Shown piece after piece: positions 1 to 9,146 of a stretch of 64,000 nt of DNA. This DNA is from CAXBBB01 sp963793245 (GTDB lineage Bacteria > Bacteroidota > Rhodothermia > Rhodothermales > BA12). Numbering within the stretch: position 1 is the first letter of the stretch; each line of letters starts with the position of its first letter. Below the pieces are notes generated by a model that did not search any database, was not told the DNA's origin, and saw only the letters and a program-made list of their open reading frames with translations. The position numbers and the translations under genes were made by a program. The stretch covers positions 744,001 through 808,000 of the forward strand of contig CAWBZG010000005.1 of NCBI GenBank assembly GCA_963793245.1, written 5' to 3'.

Positions 1-1
1 G

Positions 2-40
2 ACCGGCACGCCGCCGGGAGCGATGCGCCGCGCCGCCTAA
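2..40 (+). CDS. 3' end of an unidentified gene (partial)
   Basis: An open frame enters from the left edge and ends with TAA, encoding the tail TGTPPGAMRRAA. It is followed at once by a strong inverted repeat and by the convergent nhaA gene, which is the layout expected for the end of a real gene. Thirteen codons are too few to identify a product, and the other frames cannot be excluded. Confidence 0.25.
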   Translation, partial: TGTPPGAMRRAA

Positions 41-41
41 A

Positions 42-83
42 CGCGCTCGCCCCGACAGACAGGCGTCCACCGGGGCGAGTGCG
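42..83. terminator. Inverted repeat between convergent genes, likely bidirectional terminator
   Basis: Arms at 42-53 and 72-83 pair over 12 bp with one G-T wobble, around an 18-nt loop. The repeat lies between the gene ending near 40 (+) and nhaA ending at 99 (-). There is no clear U tract on either side, so it may act as an mRNA 3'-end stabiliser rather than a classical intrinsic terminator. Confidence 0.5.
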
Positions 84-98
84 AAATGGGCAACCTGT

Positions 99-1400
99 TT
101 AGGTCGCTGCTACCGGCGCGACACCTGGAGCAGGCGAAGCGATGCGGAGCACCAAGTACCCGATCAGACCCATGCCGATCGAAGCGGCGAGGATACCGAT
201 CTTCGCCTCGTCGACGTAGCCGGGCACTTCGGTGAACGCGAGGCTGGCGATGAACAGCGACATCGTAAAGCCGACGCCCGTCAGAATCGCGACGCCGAAG
301 ATCTGGATCCAGCCCACACCAACAGGCAGGGCGGCAATTCCCGTCTTGACAGCAATCCACGACATCACCATGACGCCGATAGGCTTACCGACCATCAGGC
401 CGAGGATGATGCCCATCGTGACAGGCGATCCCATGTCGATACCGCCGCCCAGCGCGACGCCTGCGTTGGCGAGCGCGAAGATGGGCAAGATGAGGTAGGC
501 GACCCAACTGTGCAGCCCGTGCTCCATCGTATAGAGCATCGACTTGCCGTTGGCGAGCGTACGCATCGGGACGGTCATCGCGACCAGCACGCCCGCAATC
601 GTTGCGTGGACGCCTGAGACCAGAAACGCATACCAGACGACCAAGCCGAGCAGCAGATAGGCGATGATGGGCAGGTCGATCTTGTTGCTCATCACCCACA
701 GAATGGCGAGAACGGCCAGCCCGATCACCAGCGCGACCACGTTGAGCTTCGCGGTGTAAAAGAGCGCGATCACCATGACCGCACCCAGATCGTCGACGAT
801 GGCGACGGCCGTCAGGAAGACCTTGAGCACGACCGGTGCCCTGCTTCCGACCAAAGCGATGATGCCCAGGGCGAACGCGATGTCGGTCGCCATGGGGATG
901 CCCCATCCGTTGACCGAATACGCGATGTCGGTCAGTTGTTGTCCCACCATGCCGGCGGCTTCTGCTCCACCGATAGCGTTTGCTGCGGTGAAGTAGTAGA
1001 ACGCCGCGGGCACGAGCATACCGCCGATGGCGGCGAAGATGGCAAGGCTGGCCCTGCGCGGCTCGTTGAGTTCACCGGCGAGCACCTCGCGCTTGATCTC
1101 CAGGCCGACGAGAAAGAAGAACAGCGCCATCAGCCCGTCGTTGATCCACAGGATCATCGGCTTGACCTTCATCGCGCCCGTTCCGTCGTCCGACAGCGGA
1201 ATGGCGACTTTGAACCACGCGGCCTCCTTGTCGAGCGTGAACAGGCTGTTGTACGCTTCGGCCAGAGTAGGAATGTTGGCCCAGATGAGAGCGACAGCGG
1301 CGAAGGCCATCAGCAGAACGCCTGCGAATGCTTCGGTGCGAGCAAACTCGCGGAAAGCGCGGAAGCGGGTGTCGGGAGGGAGAGGTTGGCGAGAGGCCAT
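99..1400 (-). CDS. nhaA: Na+/H+ antiporter NhaA
   Basis: Integral inner-membrane sodium/proton antiporter that exports Na+ in exchange for protons, used in pH and salt homeostasis. The 433 residues are hydrophobic with about 12 predicted membrane segments, close to or slightly above the usual family length. The family signature is present: MATDIAFALG with Asp173 and the adjacent pair Asp203-Asp204 in AIVDDLGAV correspond to the conserved ion-binding aspartates (Asp133, Asp163, Asp164 in E. coli). The start at 1400 gives a short cytoplasmic N-terminus before the first amphipathic helix. Its leader is C/T-rich with no Shine-Dalgarno. It is transcribed alone and is convergent with the gene at the left edge. 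Confidence 0.97.
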   Translation of the reverse strand: MASRQPLPPDTRFRAFREFARTEAFAGVLLMAFAAVALIWANIPTLAEAYNSLFTLDKEAAWFKVAIPLSDDGTGAMKVKPMILWINDGLMALFFFLVGLEIKREVLAGELNEPRRASLAIFAAIGGMLVPAAFYYFTAANAIGGAEAAGMVGQQLTDIAYSVNGWGIPMATDIAFALGIIALVGSRAPVVLKVFLTAVAIVDDLGAVMVIALFYTAKLNVVALVIGLAVLAILWVMSNKIDLPIIAYLLLGLVVWYAFLVSGVHATIAGVLVAMTVPMRTLANGKSMLYTMEHGLHSWVAYLILPIFALANAGVALGGGIDMGSPVTMGIILGLMVGKPIGVMVMSWIAVKTGIAALPVGVGWIQIFGVAILTGVGFTMSLFIASLAFTEVPGYVDEAKIGILAASIGMGLIGYLVLRIASPAPGVAPVAAT

Positions 1401-1450
1401 GCAGAGGGAGAGGGTAAGCGGTTGCGGGCGCGGTGAAGAGGGAAACTAAG

Positions 1451-1489
1451 AGGCGCGCTGAAAACCGACACATCCGGTTCTCAGCGCCT
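1451..1489 (-). terminator. Imperfect hairpin between lipid kinase and nhaA
   Basis: AGGCGC at 1451-1456 and GCGCCT at 1484-1489, with further internal pairing (AACCG/CGGTT), form an imperfect hairpin. On the minus strand it lies about 180 nt after the lipid kinase stop and about 50 nt before the nhaA start. A modest T-rich stretch follows on that strand. It could end the upstream transcript or belong to the nhaA leader. Confidence 0.3.
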
Positions 1490-1671
1490 GTGTTCTTCCA
1501 CCGGGTGGGGCGTCTGGATGTGGATCAGTCGGAGCGAGCGCATAGCATTCGAGAGTAGACCGGTTCTATCGACACGAATCGGGCAGAGTTCAGGATACGC
1601 TCAGGGTTAGCGACCGGAAGGACAAGTCCGTAACACTGCATGAAGCCGATTTCGCACGGCAACGCCGCTCT

Positions 1672-2610
1672 CTACTCGCCAGGACGCGCGTCCTTTTCGA
1701 CTGGAACGAGCACACGCAGCGCGTCGGGCAGCACACGCGCGTCAAGCGTAGCGGTGTCTCGGAGTTCTTCGCCATCGCACGCCGCATCCTGTGGCGGATC
1801 GGACGTAACGCGCACCGACTGCCCCGGATAGAGGCGCAGACGCTCGCTCTGCTCGGCGTGAAAACCGTTGCCCTTGAAGAAGCTGACGATCGCACTCCAC
1901 AACAGCGCGAACATCAGGCCGATGCCCATCCGCCGTATGACGACAGCCGTCAACTTGCCGTCGTCAATGGCGACGCTGGGTAACAGGTCGAGGCCGCGCA
2001 TTCCGGTGTGGCCCGTATTGCACACGAGGCAGGTCATGCCGCGCGTCGTGTGCGTTTCGCCGTCCGTCGTGATGTGATAGCGGACGGGATCCTGAGTCCG
2101 AACTTCGTCGAGGTAGGTTTTGAGGTAGGCCAGACGCCCCACTTTGGCTTTGAGTTTATCGTCCGAGTGGGCCACCATCGACGCTTCAATGCCCAGCCCG
2201 AGCCTCAGCATGAAAAAGCCCTCCTCGCCGTGCGTGCCAGCGTCGATGGTGCGGACGGACGTTTCGCCGGACTCGCGGATCAGTTGCATCGCGTCGTACG
2301 GATCCGACGGGATGCCGAGGGAGGTAGCGAGCACGTTTGCCGTACCCATCGGGACGATTCCGAGGACGGCATCCGAGTCGAGGAGTCCGTGGGCGGCTCC
2401 GTTGACGGTCCCGTCGCCGCCCGCTGCGATGACGAGATCGGCACCGTCGGCGATCGCGCGACGGGCCAACTCCTCCGGCCCGTCGTCGCCGACTTCGTGG
2501 ACGGTCCAGCCTGGGTCGATGGGCAACTCGTCGCGTCCGGGAAACGAGCCGGACCCCGGATTCAAGATCAGGTGGACGTTCTGAAAATCAGGCGGCTGTT
2601 GGGTACGCAT
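1672..2610 (-). CDS. Diacylglycerol/lipid kinase family protein (YegS-like)
   Basis: Predicted ATP-dependent lipid kinase of the DAGK catalytic-domain family, which phosphorylates diacylglycerol or related lipids at the cytoplasmic membrane. The nucleotide-binding motif GGDGT is at about residues 64-68, preceded by the NPGSGS motif near the N-terminus, as in the family. The C-terminal half matches the beta-sandwich part (conserved D-G-x-L-x-x-V segment, here DDGKLTAVV). The start at 2610 (MRTQQ) is preferred over an in-frame start 57 nt upstream, because the family begins just before the NPGSG strand. The cysteine desulfurase gene lies 73 bp upstream on the same strand, so the two may be co-transcribed. 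The substrate cannot be told from sequence. Confidence 0.9.
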   Translation of the reverse strand: MRTQQPPDFQNVHLILNPGSGSFPGRDELPIDPGWTVHEVGDDGPEELARRAIADGADLVIAAGGDGTVNGAAHGLLDSDAVLGIVPMGTANVLATSLGIPSDPYDAMQLIRESGETSVRTIDAGTHGEEGFFMLRLGLGIEASMVAHSDDKLKAKVGRLAYLKTYLDEVRTQDPVRYHITTDGETHTTRGMTCLVCNTGHTGMRGLDLLPSVAIDDGKLTAVVIRRMGIGLMFALLWSAIVSFFKGNGFHAEQSERLRLYPGQSVRVTSDPPQDAACDGEELRDTATLDARVLPDALRVLVPVEKDARPGE

Positions 2611-2683
2611 TCGTCGTTCACCCGCTGCCGATCCGCCTGATTCAGACGCGCGGTAACGATGCGGCAAGACGAAGCCCTATGCG

Positions 2684-3821
2684 CTATTTCGCCTGCTCGC
2701 GGACGGCGTCGACGATGAGAGTGGCGGCACGGTCGACGTCAGACTCGGTCGTCGTGCGGCCCAGGCTGATGCGCAGCGTGGCGAGGGCGTCGGCGGCCTC
2801 CATCCCCATCGCCGTCAGCACGTGCGAGGGTTTTCCGCTGCCACTGCTGCACGCGCTCCCTGCTGAAATCCCGATCTCACGCAGGTTCGCCATCACCAGA
2901 GCCGACTGGGATCCGGGAAACGTGATGCTGCTCGTGTTGGGCAGTCGCGACGCGCCCTCGCCGTTGACGCGCGCCGACGCGATGCCCTCCCGAACAGCGC
3001 CCTCAAAACGGTCGCGCAGCCGAGACATCCGAGCCGAATCGTCTGCTCCACGCTCGGTCGCCAGCCGCGCCGCCGCTCCCATACCGACGATGCCCGGCAC
3101 GTTGAGCGTCCCCGGTCGCACGCCGCCTTCCTGACCACCACCTTCGATCAGCGGAACGATACTCACGCGCGGCCCACGTCGCCGCATCCACAGCGCACCG
3201 ACGCCTTTCGGTCCATAAAACTTGTGTGCCGACAGCGCGATCAGGTCGGCGTGCTCCGACGACAGATCGACTCTTGCCCGGCGCCTGCGTCCCGTCGACG
3301 AACAGCAGCGCGCCGACATCTCGGCAGATCGAGTAGATCTCAGCCGTCGGGTGGACGACGCCGGTTTCGTTGTTGGCGCGCATCAGCGAGACCAGAGCGG
3401 TGTCGGCACGGAGACTAGCGCGCAATTCGTCCAGGTCGATCTGGCCCTGCGCGTCGACGGCCAGATACGTCACCTCCCAGCCGTCGCGCTCCAGCCGAGC
3501 GTGCGGATCGAGAACGGCGCGGTGCTCGGTCCGGCACGTGATCAGGTGGCGACCGCGCGCGTCGGCGTACCGATGGGCGACGCCCTTGATGGCGAGGTTG
3601 GCGGCCTCGGTCGCCCCGCTCGTCCAGACCAGTCCGCGCGCATCGCCGCCGATCAAGTCCGCCACGTGACCGCGCGCCGCTTCGACCGCTTCGGATGCGG
3701 CCCAGCCCCACGCGTGCGCCTTACTCGACGCGTTACCGAACTGATCGGTGAAGTAGGGCAGCATCGCCGCCAGCACGTCTGGGTCGACGGGCGTCGTGGC
3801 GTTGTGGTCGAGGTAGATCAT
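2684..3821 (-). CDS. Cysteine desulfurase (IscS/NifS family), frame-disrupted
   Basis: PLP-dependent enzyme that takes sulfur from cysteine for Fe-S cluster or thio-cofactor assembly. The N-terminal part reads from 3821 (MIYLDHNATTPVDP, then TSGATEAANLAIKG and the conserved His in CRTEHRAVLDP). After VDGTQAPGK the frame breaks near 3272. The C-terminal part continues in another frame as VDLSSEHADLIALSAHKFYG (PLP lysine) and the catalytic-cysteine loop GISAGSACSSGSG, ending at 2684. The joined length is about 380 residues, normal for the family. Two or five bases appear to be missing at the junction. All active-site elements are intact on both sides, so a sequencing or assembly indel is more likely than real decay. 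The lipid kinase follows on the same strand. Confidence 0.88.
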
Positions 3822-3888
3822 GAGTCTGGAAAGCGGCGTAGCGCGTCATGTTCTTCGGATTGGTACCGTTCCAGCGCGCGCGGCGTGC

Positions 3889-3897
3889 TATCCTTTG
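3889..3897 (+). promoter_or_regulatory. Candidate promoter element for the lipoprotein hydrolase
   Basis: TATCCTTTG lies 20 bp upstream of the ATG at 3918, in the 96-bp gap between divergent genes. It resembles the Bacteroidota -7 element (TAnnTTTG) with one extra spacer base. No convincing -33 element was found. Confidence 0.22.
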
Positions 3898-3917
3898 CCT
3901 CCCTAACCGCCTCCGCC

Positions 3918-5006
3918 ATGCGCCGCCTGCTCGCCCCTCTCCTGCTCCTGTTCGTCTTCGCCGCGTGCGACAGCGCCAGCGACGAACCCCGCATCGCTGG
4001 AGGCGTCGACCTCGATGTGCTCTTCGCGCCGCCGACGCAGGCCGAAAAACAGACGATCCTCAACGAGTGGCAGGCACGCACGCCCATCGCGACCGAGAGC
4101 GAAGTCGTCCGTATTCAGGACGCGACGATCGCGGGACGCGCGTACACCGCCAGCACGTACCGCTACGTCATCGACGGGCTGGATCTGTATGGACTGGTTC
4201 TCGTGCCGACCGAGGCGGCGGCTGCCGGGTCGCTTCCCGTTCTCCTCTACGGACACGGTGGCGACGGCGGAACGTCGCTGGCCGAGGTATCCGGACTGGC
4301 GGGCATTCTGCTCGCGGCGGACAAACAGGCGATCTGGGTCGCCCCCTCGTTTCGCGACGAGCCGCTGCGCTTAGGCGATGCCGGAACGCTCACGTCCGAA
4401 GGTCCCGCAAGCCCGTGGGACCGTGACGTAGACGATGCGCTCGCCCTACTCGACGTCGCACTCGCCGCCAACCCTTCCGCAGACGCCGGACGCATCGGAG
4501 CCGTCGGACTGAGCCGAGGCGGAGGCGTGTCGCTCCTGCTCGCCGTGCGCGACCAGCGCATCACACGCGTACTCGACTTCTTCGGCCCGACCGACTTCTT
4601 CGGCCCTTTCGTCCAAGACATCGCCGCCGACGCGCTCGAAGGCGGCGACCGCAACCTGCCCGGCTTCGACGTACTCAACGCGCGCTTTATCCAACCGCTC
4701 CAGCGCGGCGAGATCTCGGTCGCCGATATGCGGCTCGAACTGCTGCGTCGCTCCCCTGCCCAGTTCGCCGACCGACTTCCCGTCGTTCAGGCTCAGCACG
4801 GCACGGACGATCCGACGGTCCTCGTTGGGCAAACGCGTCTGCTCGAGCGCGCCCTGAGAGAGGCGGGTCGCCAAGTGACCACCGACGTATCAACTCCATC
4901 GAGCGCAGAGGCCGAGTTCTTCTATTGGGAAGGCGGCGTGCACAACCCGGCCTCGTTCCCGCTCAACTGGATCGGCGAGGCGCAGGGCTTCTTGGGCAAG
5001 CTGTGA
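3918..5006 (+). CDS. Lipoprotein alpha/beta-hydrolase (putative esterase/peptidase-like)
   Basis: A 362-residue secreted lipoprotein. The N-terminus has a positively charged start, a hydrophobic stretch and the lipobox FVFAAC, with Cys17 as the probable lipid anchor. The fold reads as an alpha/beta-hydrolase: LPVLLYGHGGDGG looks like the oxyanion-hole strand/loop. GLSRGGG carries a G-x-S-x-G nucleophile elbow, the segment around VVQAQHGTDDPTV gives a candidate acid, and GGVHNP near the C-terminus gives the candidate catalytic His. The substrate is unknown; dienelactone hydrolase-like and prolyl-oligopeptidase-like enzymes share this arrangement. The gene is divergent from the cysteine desulfurase, and its stop overlaps the GTG start of the next acetyltransferase by 4 nt, so the two are probably translationally coupled. 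Confidence 0.8.
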   Translation: MRRLLAPLLLLFVFAACDSASDEPRIAGGVDLDVLFAPPTQAEKQTILNEWQARTPIATESEVVRIQDATIAGRAYTASTYRYVIDGLDLYGLVLVPTEAAAAGSLPVLLYGHGGDGGTSLAEVSGLAGILLAADKQAIWVAPSFRDEPLRLGDAGTLTSEGPASPWDRDVDDALALLDVALAANPSADAGRIGAVGLSRGGGVSLLLAVRDQRITRVLDFFGPTDFFGPFVQDIAADALEGGDRNLPGFDVLNARFIQPLQRGEISVADMRLELLRRSPAQFADRLPVVQAQHGTDDPTVLVGQTRLLERALREAGRQVTTDVSTPSSAEAEFFYWEGGVHNPASFPLNWIGEAQGFLGKL

Positions 5007-5452
5007 CCGTCGCCATCCGCTCGTTTCACCTGCCGGATAGCGGTTGGGCCGACGCCAAAGCCATCCGGCAACTCGTCTTCGTCGAAGAGCAGGCCTGTCC
5101 GCCCGACGAAGAGTGGGACGCCTGGGACGAACCGGCGACGCACCTGCTGCTCCCCTCAACGACCAATCCGCAGCAACGGCGCGATGGCGCCCCGATCCCG
5201 ATCACGAGGGAGCCGCCAAGCTCGAACGCTTCGCCGTTCTACCCGACGCACGAGGCAGCGGACTGGGTACGCGCCTCGTCCAAGCCACCATCGCCGACGC
5301 CGAACGCGCCGGGTTCATCGACCCAGACGATCCACGCGCAATCGCACCTGGAGCGCTTCTACGAGCGGTTGGGCTTCGTCCGAACCGGAGCCGCCTTCGT
5401 CGAAGCCGGTATCCCGCACGTTCCGATGACGCGCACGAGCGAGGAGGTTTAG
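5003..5452 (+). CDS. ElaA-like GNAT acetyltransferase, frame-disrupted
   Basis: Small GCN5-related acetyltransferase most like ElaA. It starts at GTG 5003, overlapping the previous stop (GTGA), and reads RQLVFVEEQACPPDEEWDAW, matching the ElaA N-terminal pattern of a receptor-like loop with ExxxDxxD. At about 5152-5155 (a run of four C) the frame shifts. The acetyl-CoA core LERFAVLPDARGSGLGTRLV follows in the second frame. Near 5322-5328 it shifts back to give HAQSHLERFYERLGFVRTG and GIPHVPMTR, the typical ElaA C-terminus. Reinserting one C at the first site and removing one base at the second restores a continuous protein of about 150 residues. Sequence error is the simplest explanation. The substrate is unknown. 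Confidence 0.8.
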   Translation: MTVAIRSFHLPDSGWADAKAIRQLVFVEEQACPPDEEWDAWDEPATHLLLPSTTNPQQRRDGAPIPITREPPSSNASPFYPTHEAADWVRASSKPPSPTPNAPGSSTQTIHAQSHLERFYERLGFVRTGAAFVEAGIPHVPMTRTSEEV

Positions 5453-5668
5453 AGGTATCCGTGATGGCAGCTCTGTCGTTCCCGCCCCAGAGCCGGAACC
5501 GCTAGGTTGCGTAGCAATCCAGAAGTCCCCTCGTGACGCTGATTCAAGTCAAGTAAAAGTACCTGTTCAACGTCCTGGGTTCGCTGCGCGGTCCCTACGG
5601 GTGCCAGATCACGCCCGGGACGATAAGTCTGAGAGTTGGAATGATGCAATTCCCGACACAAAGGCCTT

Positions 5669-6162
5669 TCATCCCTTCGCGCGTCGCTCAGCAAAGAACG
5701 ACCGCAGCATGTGGGCCGACGCTTCATCCTCGACGCCCGAAACGACGGCGCAGCGATGGTTCAAGCCGTCCGTCGCGGAGCAGGTTGTAGAGCGTGCCAC
5801 CCGCACCCGCTCGCTCGTCGAACGCGCCGAACACGACGCGCGGCACTTTGGCCCAGACGATAGCTCCAGCGCACATCGGACAGGGTTCGAGCGTGACGTA
5901 GAGCGTGCAGCCCGAGAGGTACTTGTCGCCTGTCGTCTCGCACGCTGCCGTGACCGCGATCATTTCGGCGTGAGCCGTCGGGTCGTTGAGTTGCTCGACC
6001 ATGTTGCGCCCCTTACCGACCACGATGCCGCCCTTGCACGATGACCGCGCCAACTGGCACTTCGCCTGCGTCGTAGGCGAGTTCAGCTTGGCGGAGCGCC
6101 TGCTTCATCCATCGTCGGTCGTCGTGGAGCAGGCGGTGGAGAGCGGCGTCGGGCGTTTCCAT
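5669..6162 (-). CDS. tadA: tRNA-specific adenosine deaminase TadA, frame-disrupted
   Basis: TadA deaminates adenosine-34 to inosine in tRNA-Arg(ACG). Three consecutive frames together encode the family: METPDAALHRLL through AGEVPVGAVIVQG from 6162; then GKGRNMVEQLNDPTAHAEMI with the zinc ligand and catalytic Glu (HAE) and the second zinc motif PCPMCAGAI; then NHRCAVVSGVEDEASAHMLR through a stop at 5669. The breaks are at a run of three G on the coding strand (6031-6033, one too many) and at CTTG where CTG is expected (5762-5765). Both are single-base homopolymer insertions. Corrected length is about 164 residues, as expected. All zinc ligands and the catalytic Glu are intact. The gene should be essential, which argues for sequence error. 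Confidence 0.9.
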
Positions 6163-6583
6163 GAGATGCGAGTCGGTGCGTTGATCTGCACGCTGTGCAC
6201 ATTCGCCTGGTTGCCGGGACACAACGGTTTGCAAAATCGGCAAGGTGATGCGTGGTATTCGCCCAACCCTTCCCTCCCCCAACCGTCTTTCCTGCGAAGG
6301 CAGGAATCCACAACTGCTACCCAAACCTGAACGTGCTTCTGCAACTTGCGCTGCGCGGGGCCTTCTTCTGACTTGATTCGAAAGAAGCAAAACATCAAGG
6401 CTGGACTCGTCGCGTGTCGGTGACACTCCGGCTGACGCGGCGCTACGAGGCTGAAAACGTCCAAACTCACTCACAAGCTCGTTTAAACAGGACCTTTTCT
6501 TGACGCCTCTCCGCTCTGCGTCTGTTTCGCCGAACCGAGATCAGGCCGACCTTTTCCACCTCAATCTCTTCTATCTACTCCGC
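6163..6583. other. Intergenic region with a dispersed repeat
   Basis: The 421 bp between tadA and the small GNAT gene contain one copy of a dispersed repeat (6284-6400) and otherwise no supported gene. Open frames here have composition unlike the neighbours and no recognisable domain. Confidence 0.6.
6284..6400 (-). repeat. Dispersed intergenic repeat, copy 1
   Basis: Read on the minus strand, this segment aligns along its length with 17804-17925. Shared blocks include TTTTGCTTC, AAGAAGGCCC, GCGCAGCG, GCACGTTCAGG and TTGTGGATTCCTGCCT. It has an internal palindromic part (GCTTCTTT...AGAAGAAGG) and a second palindromic end (CCTGCCTTCGCAGG). It lies between genes, and no transposase is nearby. 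Confidence 0.8.
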
Positions 6584-6871
6584 TCAGTCTTTGCTCGGCT
6601 GGACCAGATCGGCGTAGTCGTCGTGCCGCCCGAGCCACGCCTGCACGAACGGGCAGTAGGGAAGCACGCGCAGGTCGTGGGCACGCGCATAATCCATCGC
6701 GCTGCGGACGAGCGAGCCGCCGACGCCATGCCCCTCGGCTTCGCTCGGCACTTCGGTGTGCAAGAGAGCAATGCGCGTTTTGCCCAACGCGTATGAGAGA
6801 AACGCTTCGCCGCCATCGGTCGAGATCGTGAAGCGCTGACGTTCGGCGTCGTGAGTAGCAGTCGTAGGCAT
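6584..6871 (-). CDS. Small GNAT-like N-acetyltransferase (Acetyltransf_CG type)
   Basis: A 95-residue protein of the short GCN5-related family (YidJ/Gtn-like). EVPSEAEGHGVGGSLVR is the acetyl-CoA-binding motif A with a Q/R-x-x-G-x-G/A-like loop. ALDYAR-like helix residues and the tail RVLPYCPFVQAWLGRH are characteristic of this small family, whose members consist of the core only. It starts 15 bp after the rpoN stop on the same strand, so it is probably the last gene of the DUF3109-rpoN-GNAT operon. The acceptor substrate is unknown. Confidence 0.88.
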   Translation of the reverse strand: MPTTATHDAERQRFTISTDGGEAFLSYALGKTRIALLHTEVPSEAEGHGVGGSLVRSAMDYARAHDLRVLPYCPFVQAWLGRHDDYADLVQPSKD

Positions 6872-6886
6872 TGACGTTAGGGCGAT

Positions 6887-8380
6887 TTACAACACGATCT
6901 GCTTGCGCATCCGAGCGACGGGGACGCCGAGTTGCTCGCGGTACTTGGTAACCGTCCGGCGGGCGATCGAAAAGCCGCGTGCTTCGAGCAGTTTGGCGAT
7001 GGCCTGATCGCTCAGCGGCTTTTCCTTGTCCTCCTGCGACACGATGCCTTCGATGATCGCGCGGACCTCTTTGTTCGAGATCTCCTCGCCGCTCTCCTTG
7101 GTCAAGCCCTCGGAGAAGAAGTACTTCAGCTCGTAGACACCGAACTCCGACTGCACGTACTTGCCGTTGACGACCCTACTGACCGTCGAGATGTCCATGT
7201 GGATGATCTCGGCGATGTCCTTGAGGATCATCGGTTTGAGGTTGCCCTCGCCGAAACGAAAAAACTCAGACTGGATGTCGACGATGGCGCTCATGACTTT
7301 GAGCATCGTGTTGCGCCGCTGCTGGATCGAGTTGATGAACCAGCGCGCGCTCTCCATCTTGTTCTTGAGAAAGCTCTTGGTGTCACTGTCGTAGCGGCTC
7401 GTCGGCGCCTCTTTCTTCTGGTCTGCCGACAGGTTTTCAAGCATCTGACGATAGCCCTTGTTGACGCGCAGTTCGGGCGCGTTGCTGCCGTTGAGCGAGA
7501 TGATGAACTCGTCGTCGACGACCTCGACGGTATAGTCAGGCGTGATGTAGTTCTGCTGCGCCGTGAACGCGCCCTCGCCCGGTTTGGGGTCGAGCCGCTG
7601 GATCAACTCATACGACTCCTTCAACTCCTCCGGCTCGATCTCAAGCTTGCGCATGATCTGGTCGTAGTGCTTCATCGTGAACGCCTTGTACGCCTGTTCG
7701 AGGATGTCGATGGCGGTTTCGCGTCCGTCCACGTCGTTCGGCAGCGCGTACAGTTGCGTCAGCAGGCACTCTTTCAGATCGCGCGAAGCGATGCCGATGG
7801 GTTCGAGCCGCTGGATGCGCTTGAGCACGCCTTCGACCTGACCGTCCTTTGGCGTGACGCCGTAGTTGAACATCAGGTCGTCGACGATGGAGTCGAGCGA
7901 CCGGCGCAGATAGCCATCTTCGTCGATCGAGCCGATGATCTGCTCGGCGATGATCGCGTCGGTGTCGTCCAAGTCGAGGAACGGCAATTGTTCGACGAGC
8001 GACTCGATCAGCGACGAACTCGACGCCATCGGGATTTCGCGGCGCTCTTCCTCGGCGCTCTTATCGACCTGGGCTTTGTGGCCGTAGAGATCGTCGGGCG
8101 AGTGGAGCAGTTCCTCCCAGTCGTATTCGTCCTCGCTGGGCTGCTCGCTGTCGTATTCGTCTTCGTCCTCGTTGTCGGACTTCTCGTCTTTCTCCTCGCG
8201 CTCTTCGCCCTCCAGTTCGTCGTCTTCCTCCTCGCCCTCTTCGAGCAGCGGATTGATCTCCATCTCGGCCTTGATGCGCTGTTCGAGCGCGAGCGTCGGC
8301 AGTTGCAGCAACTTGATGTACTGAATCTGCTGCGGCGACAGCTTCTGCGTCTGTGACTGGCGTTGTGAGAGATTCAGCAT
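6887..8380 (-). CDS. rpoN: RNA polymerase sigma-54 factor RpoN
   Basis: Alternative sigma factor for -24/-12 promoters that needs enhancer-binding AAA+ activators. The start at 8380 (MLNLSQRQSQTQKLSPQQIQ) gives the usual glutamine-rich region I. A very acidic region II follows at about residues 50-105 (runs of E and D), then the core-binding domain with RLDPKPGE, the helix-turn-helix region and the RpoN box ARRTVTKYR near the C-terminus, which contacts the -24 element. Total length is 497 residues, typical. A longer frame to 8494 is rejected because region I must be N-terminal. It is flanked on the same strand by DUF3109 (41 bp upstream) and a small GNAT gene (15 bp downstream). Confidence 0.97.
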   Translation of the reverse strand: MLNLSQRQSQTQKLSPQQIQYIKLLQLPTLALEQRIKAEMEINPLLEEGEEEDDELEGEEREEKDEKSDNEDEDEYDSEQPSEDEYDWEELLHSPDDLYGHKAQVDKSAEEERREIPMASSSSLIESLVEQLPFLDLDDTDAIIAEQIIGSIDEDGYLRRSLDSIVDDLMFNYGVTPKDGQVEGVLKRIQRLEPIGIASRDLKECLLTQLYALPNDVDGRETAIDILEQAYKAFTMKHYDQIMRKLEIEPEELKESYELIQRLDPKPGEGAFTAQQNYITPDYTVEVVDDEFIISLNGSNAPELRVNKGYRQMLENLSADQKKEAPTSRYDSDTKSFLKNKMESARWFINSIQQRRNTMLKVMSAIVDIQSEFFRFGEGNLKPMILKDIAEIIHMDISTVSRVVNGKYVQSEFGVYELKYFFSEGLTKESGEEISNKEVRAIIEGIVSQEDKEKPLSDQAIAKLLEARGFSIARRTVTKYREQLGVPVARMRKQIVL

Positions 8381-8421
8381 GGCGTTAGGGCGATGTGGGC
8401 GGACGGGCCGCGCGGGGTGTT

Positions 8422-9024
8422 CTAGTTCTGATGCAGGTCGATGCCGAAGTCGCGACGCCGCACGTCGACGGCCTCTTTGAAGCGGGCGTACCAATCGGCT
8501 CCATAGCGGCGCGTGAGCGGTTCTTCGAGGAAGTCAGCGAGTTGGATGGACAGGCGCTTACCGTGCGTCACGCCTCCCGAGCACAGCGGGATTTTTTCGT
8601 AGTTGAGCACTTCCATCTCGTCGTACTGCTCGACGCGGATCGGGTACAAATGGCAGCTCTGCGGCTTGTGAACTTGGGTCTTTCCGGTCCTGAACGCGCG
8701 CTCGATTGAGCATTTGGCGACCGGGCCTTCGTACGTCACGAACACGCACGGCCCGCCTTCGACACACGTCGTATTCAAGCTGCCCCACTTCGATTTCTCC
8801 CACGGACCGCGCGTGGCGATGGCGTGACGCGCTTCGGGCGTCAGCAAGTGTTCGACGGTCGGCACGACGGCTTCGAGTCCGGCCAGTTCGCTTTCGACGA
8901 GGGGCGCACCGGCTTCGCCCTGCACGCAGCAGCCGCCGTGACACGCTGCGAGGTTGCAGGCGAACGGGGCATCAAGGAGATCGTCGGAGACGAGAACGTG
9001 GTCGACAGCGAACATGAGTGGCAA
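8422..9024 (-). CDS. DUF3109 family protein (cysteine-rich)
   Basis: A 200-residue protein matching the conserved Bacteroidota family DUF3109, whose function is unknown. Seven cysteines are visible, including the cluster CNLAACHGGCC and the separate CVEGGPC, and CxxY/CHLYPI positions. This pattern suggests an Fe-S or zinc site, similar in style to YkgJ-type proteins (inference). MFAVDHV is an alternative start three codons in. It is the first gene of the rpoN operon, and family members are soluble and cytoplasmic as far as the sequence shows (no signal peptide). Confidence 0.85.
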   Translation of the reverse strand: MPLMFAVDHVLVSDDLLDAPFACNLAACHGGCCVQGEAGAPLVESELAGLEAVVPTVEHLLTPEARHAIATRGPWEKSKWGSLNTTCVEGGPCVFVTYEGPVAKCSIERAFRTGKTQVHKPQSCHLYPIRVEQYDEMEVLNYEKIPLCSGGVTHGKRLSIQLADFLEEPLTRRYGADWYARFKEAVDVRRRDFGIDLHQN

Positions 9025-9146
9025 AAGATGTGCCTAAGAGTACGCAGTCGGAATGCACCTGTCAACGACTTTCGGACGCAGACTGCGCGCTCATCGCCGC
9101 GTTGACCGTGGGAGGTCGCGCGAGAGCCGCTTGTATTTACTGGAGA

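Noticed and set aside
6932..8356. Long plus-strand open frame of 474 codons
   Set aside because: It is the exact antisense of rpoN and reads as a charge-biased shadow. GC-rich codon bias opens antisense frames.
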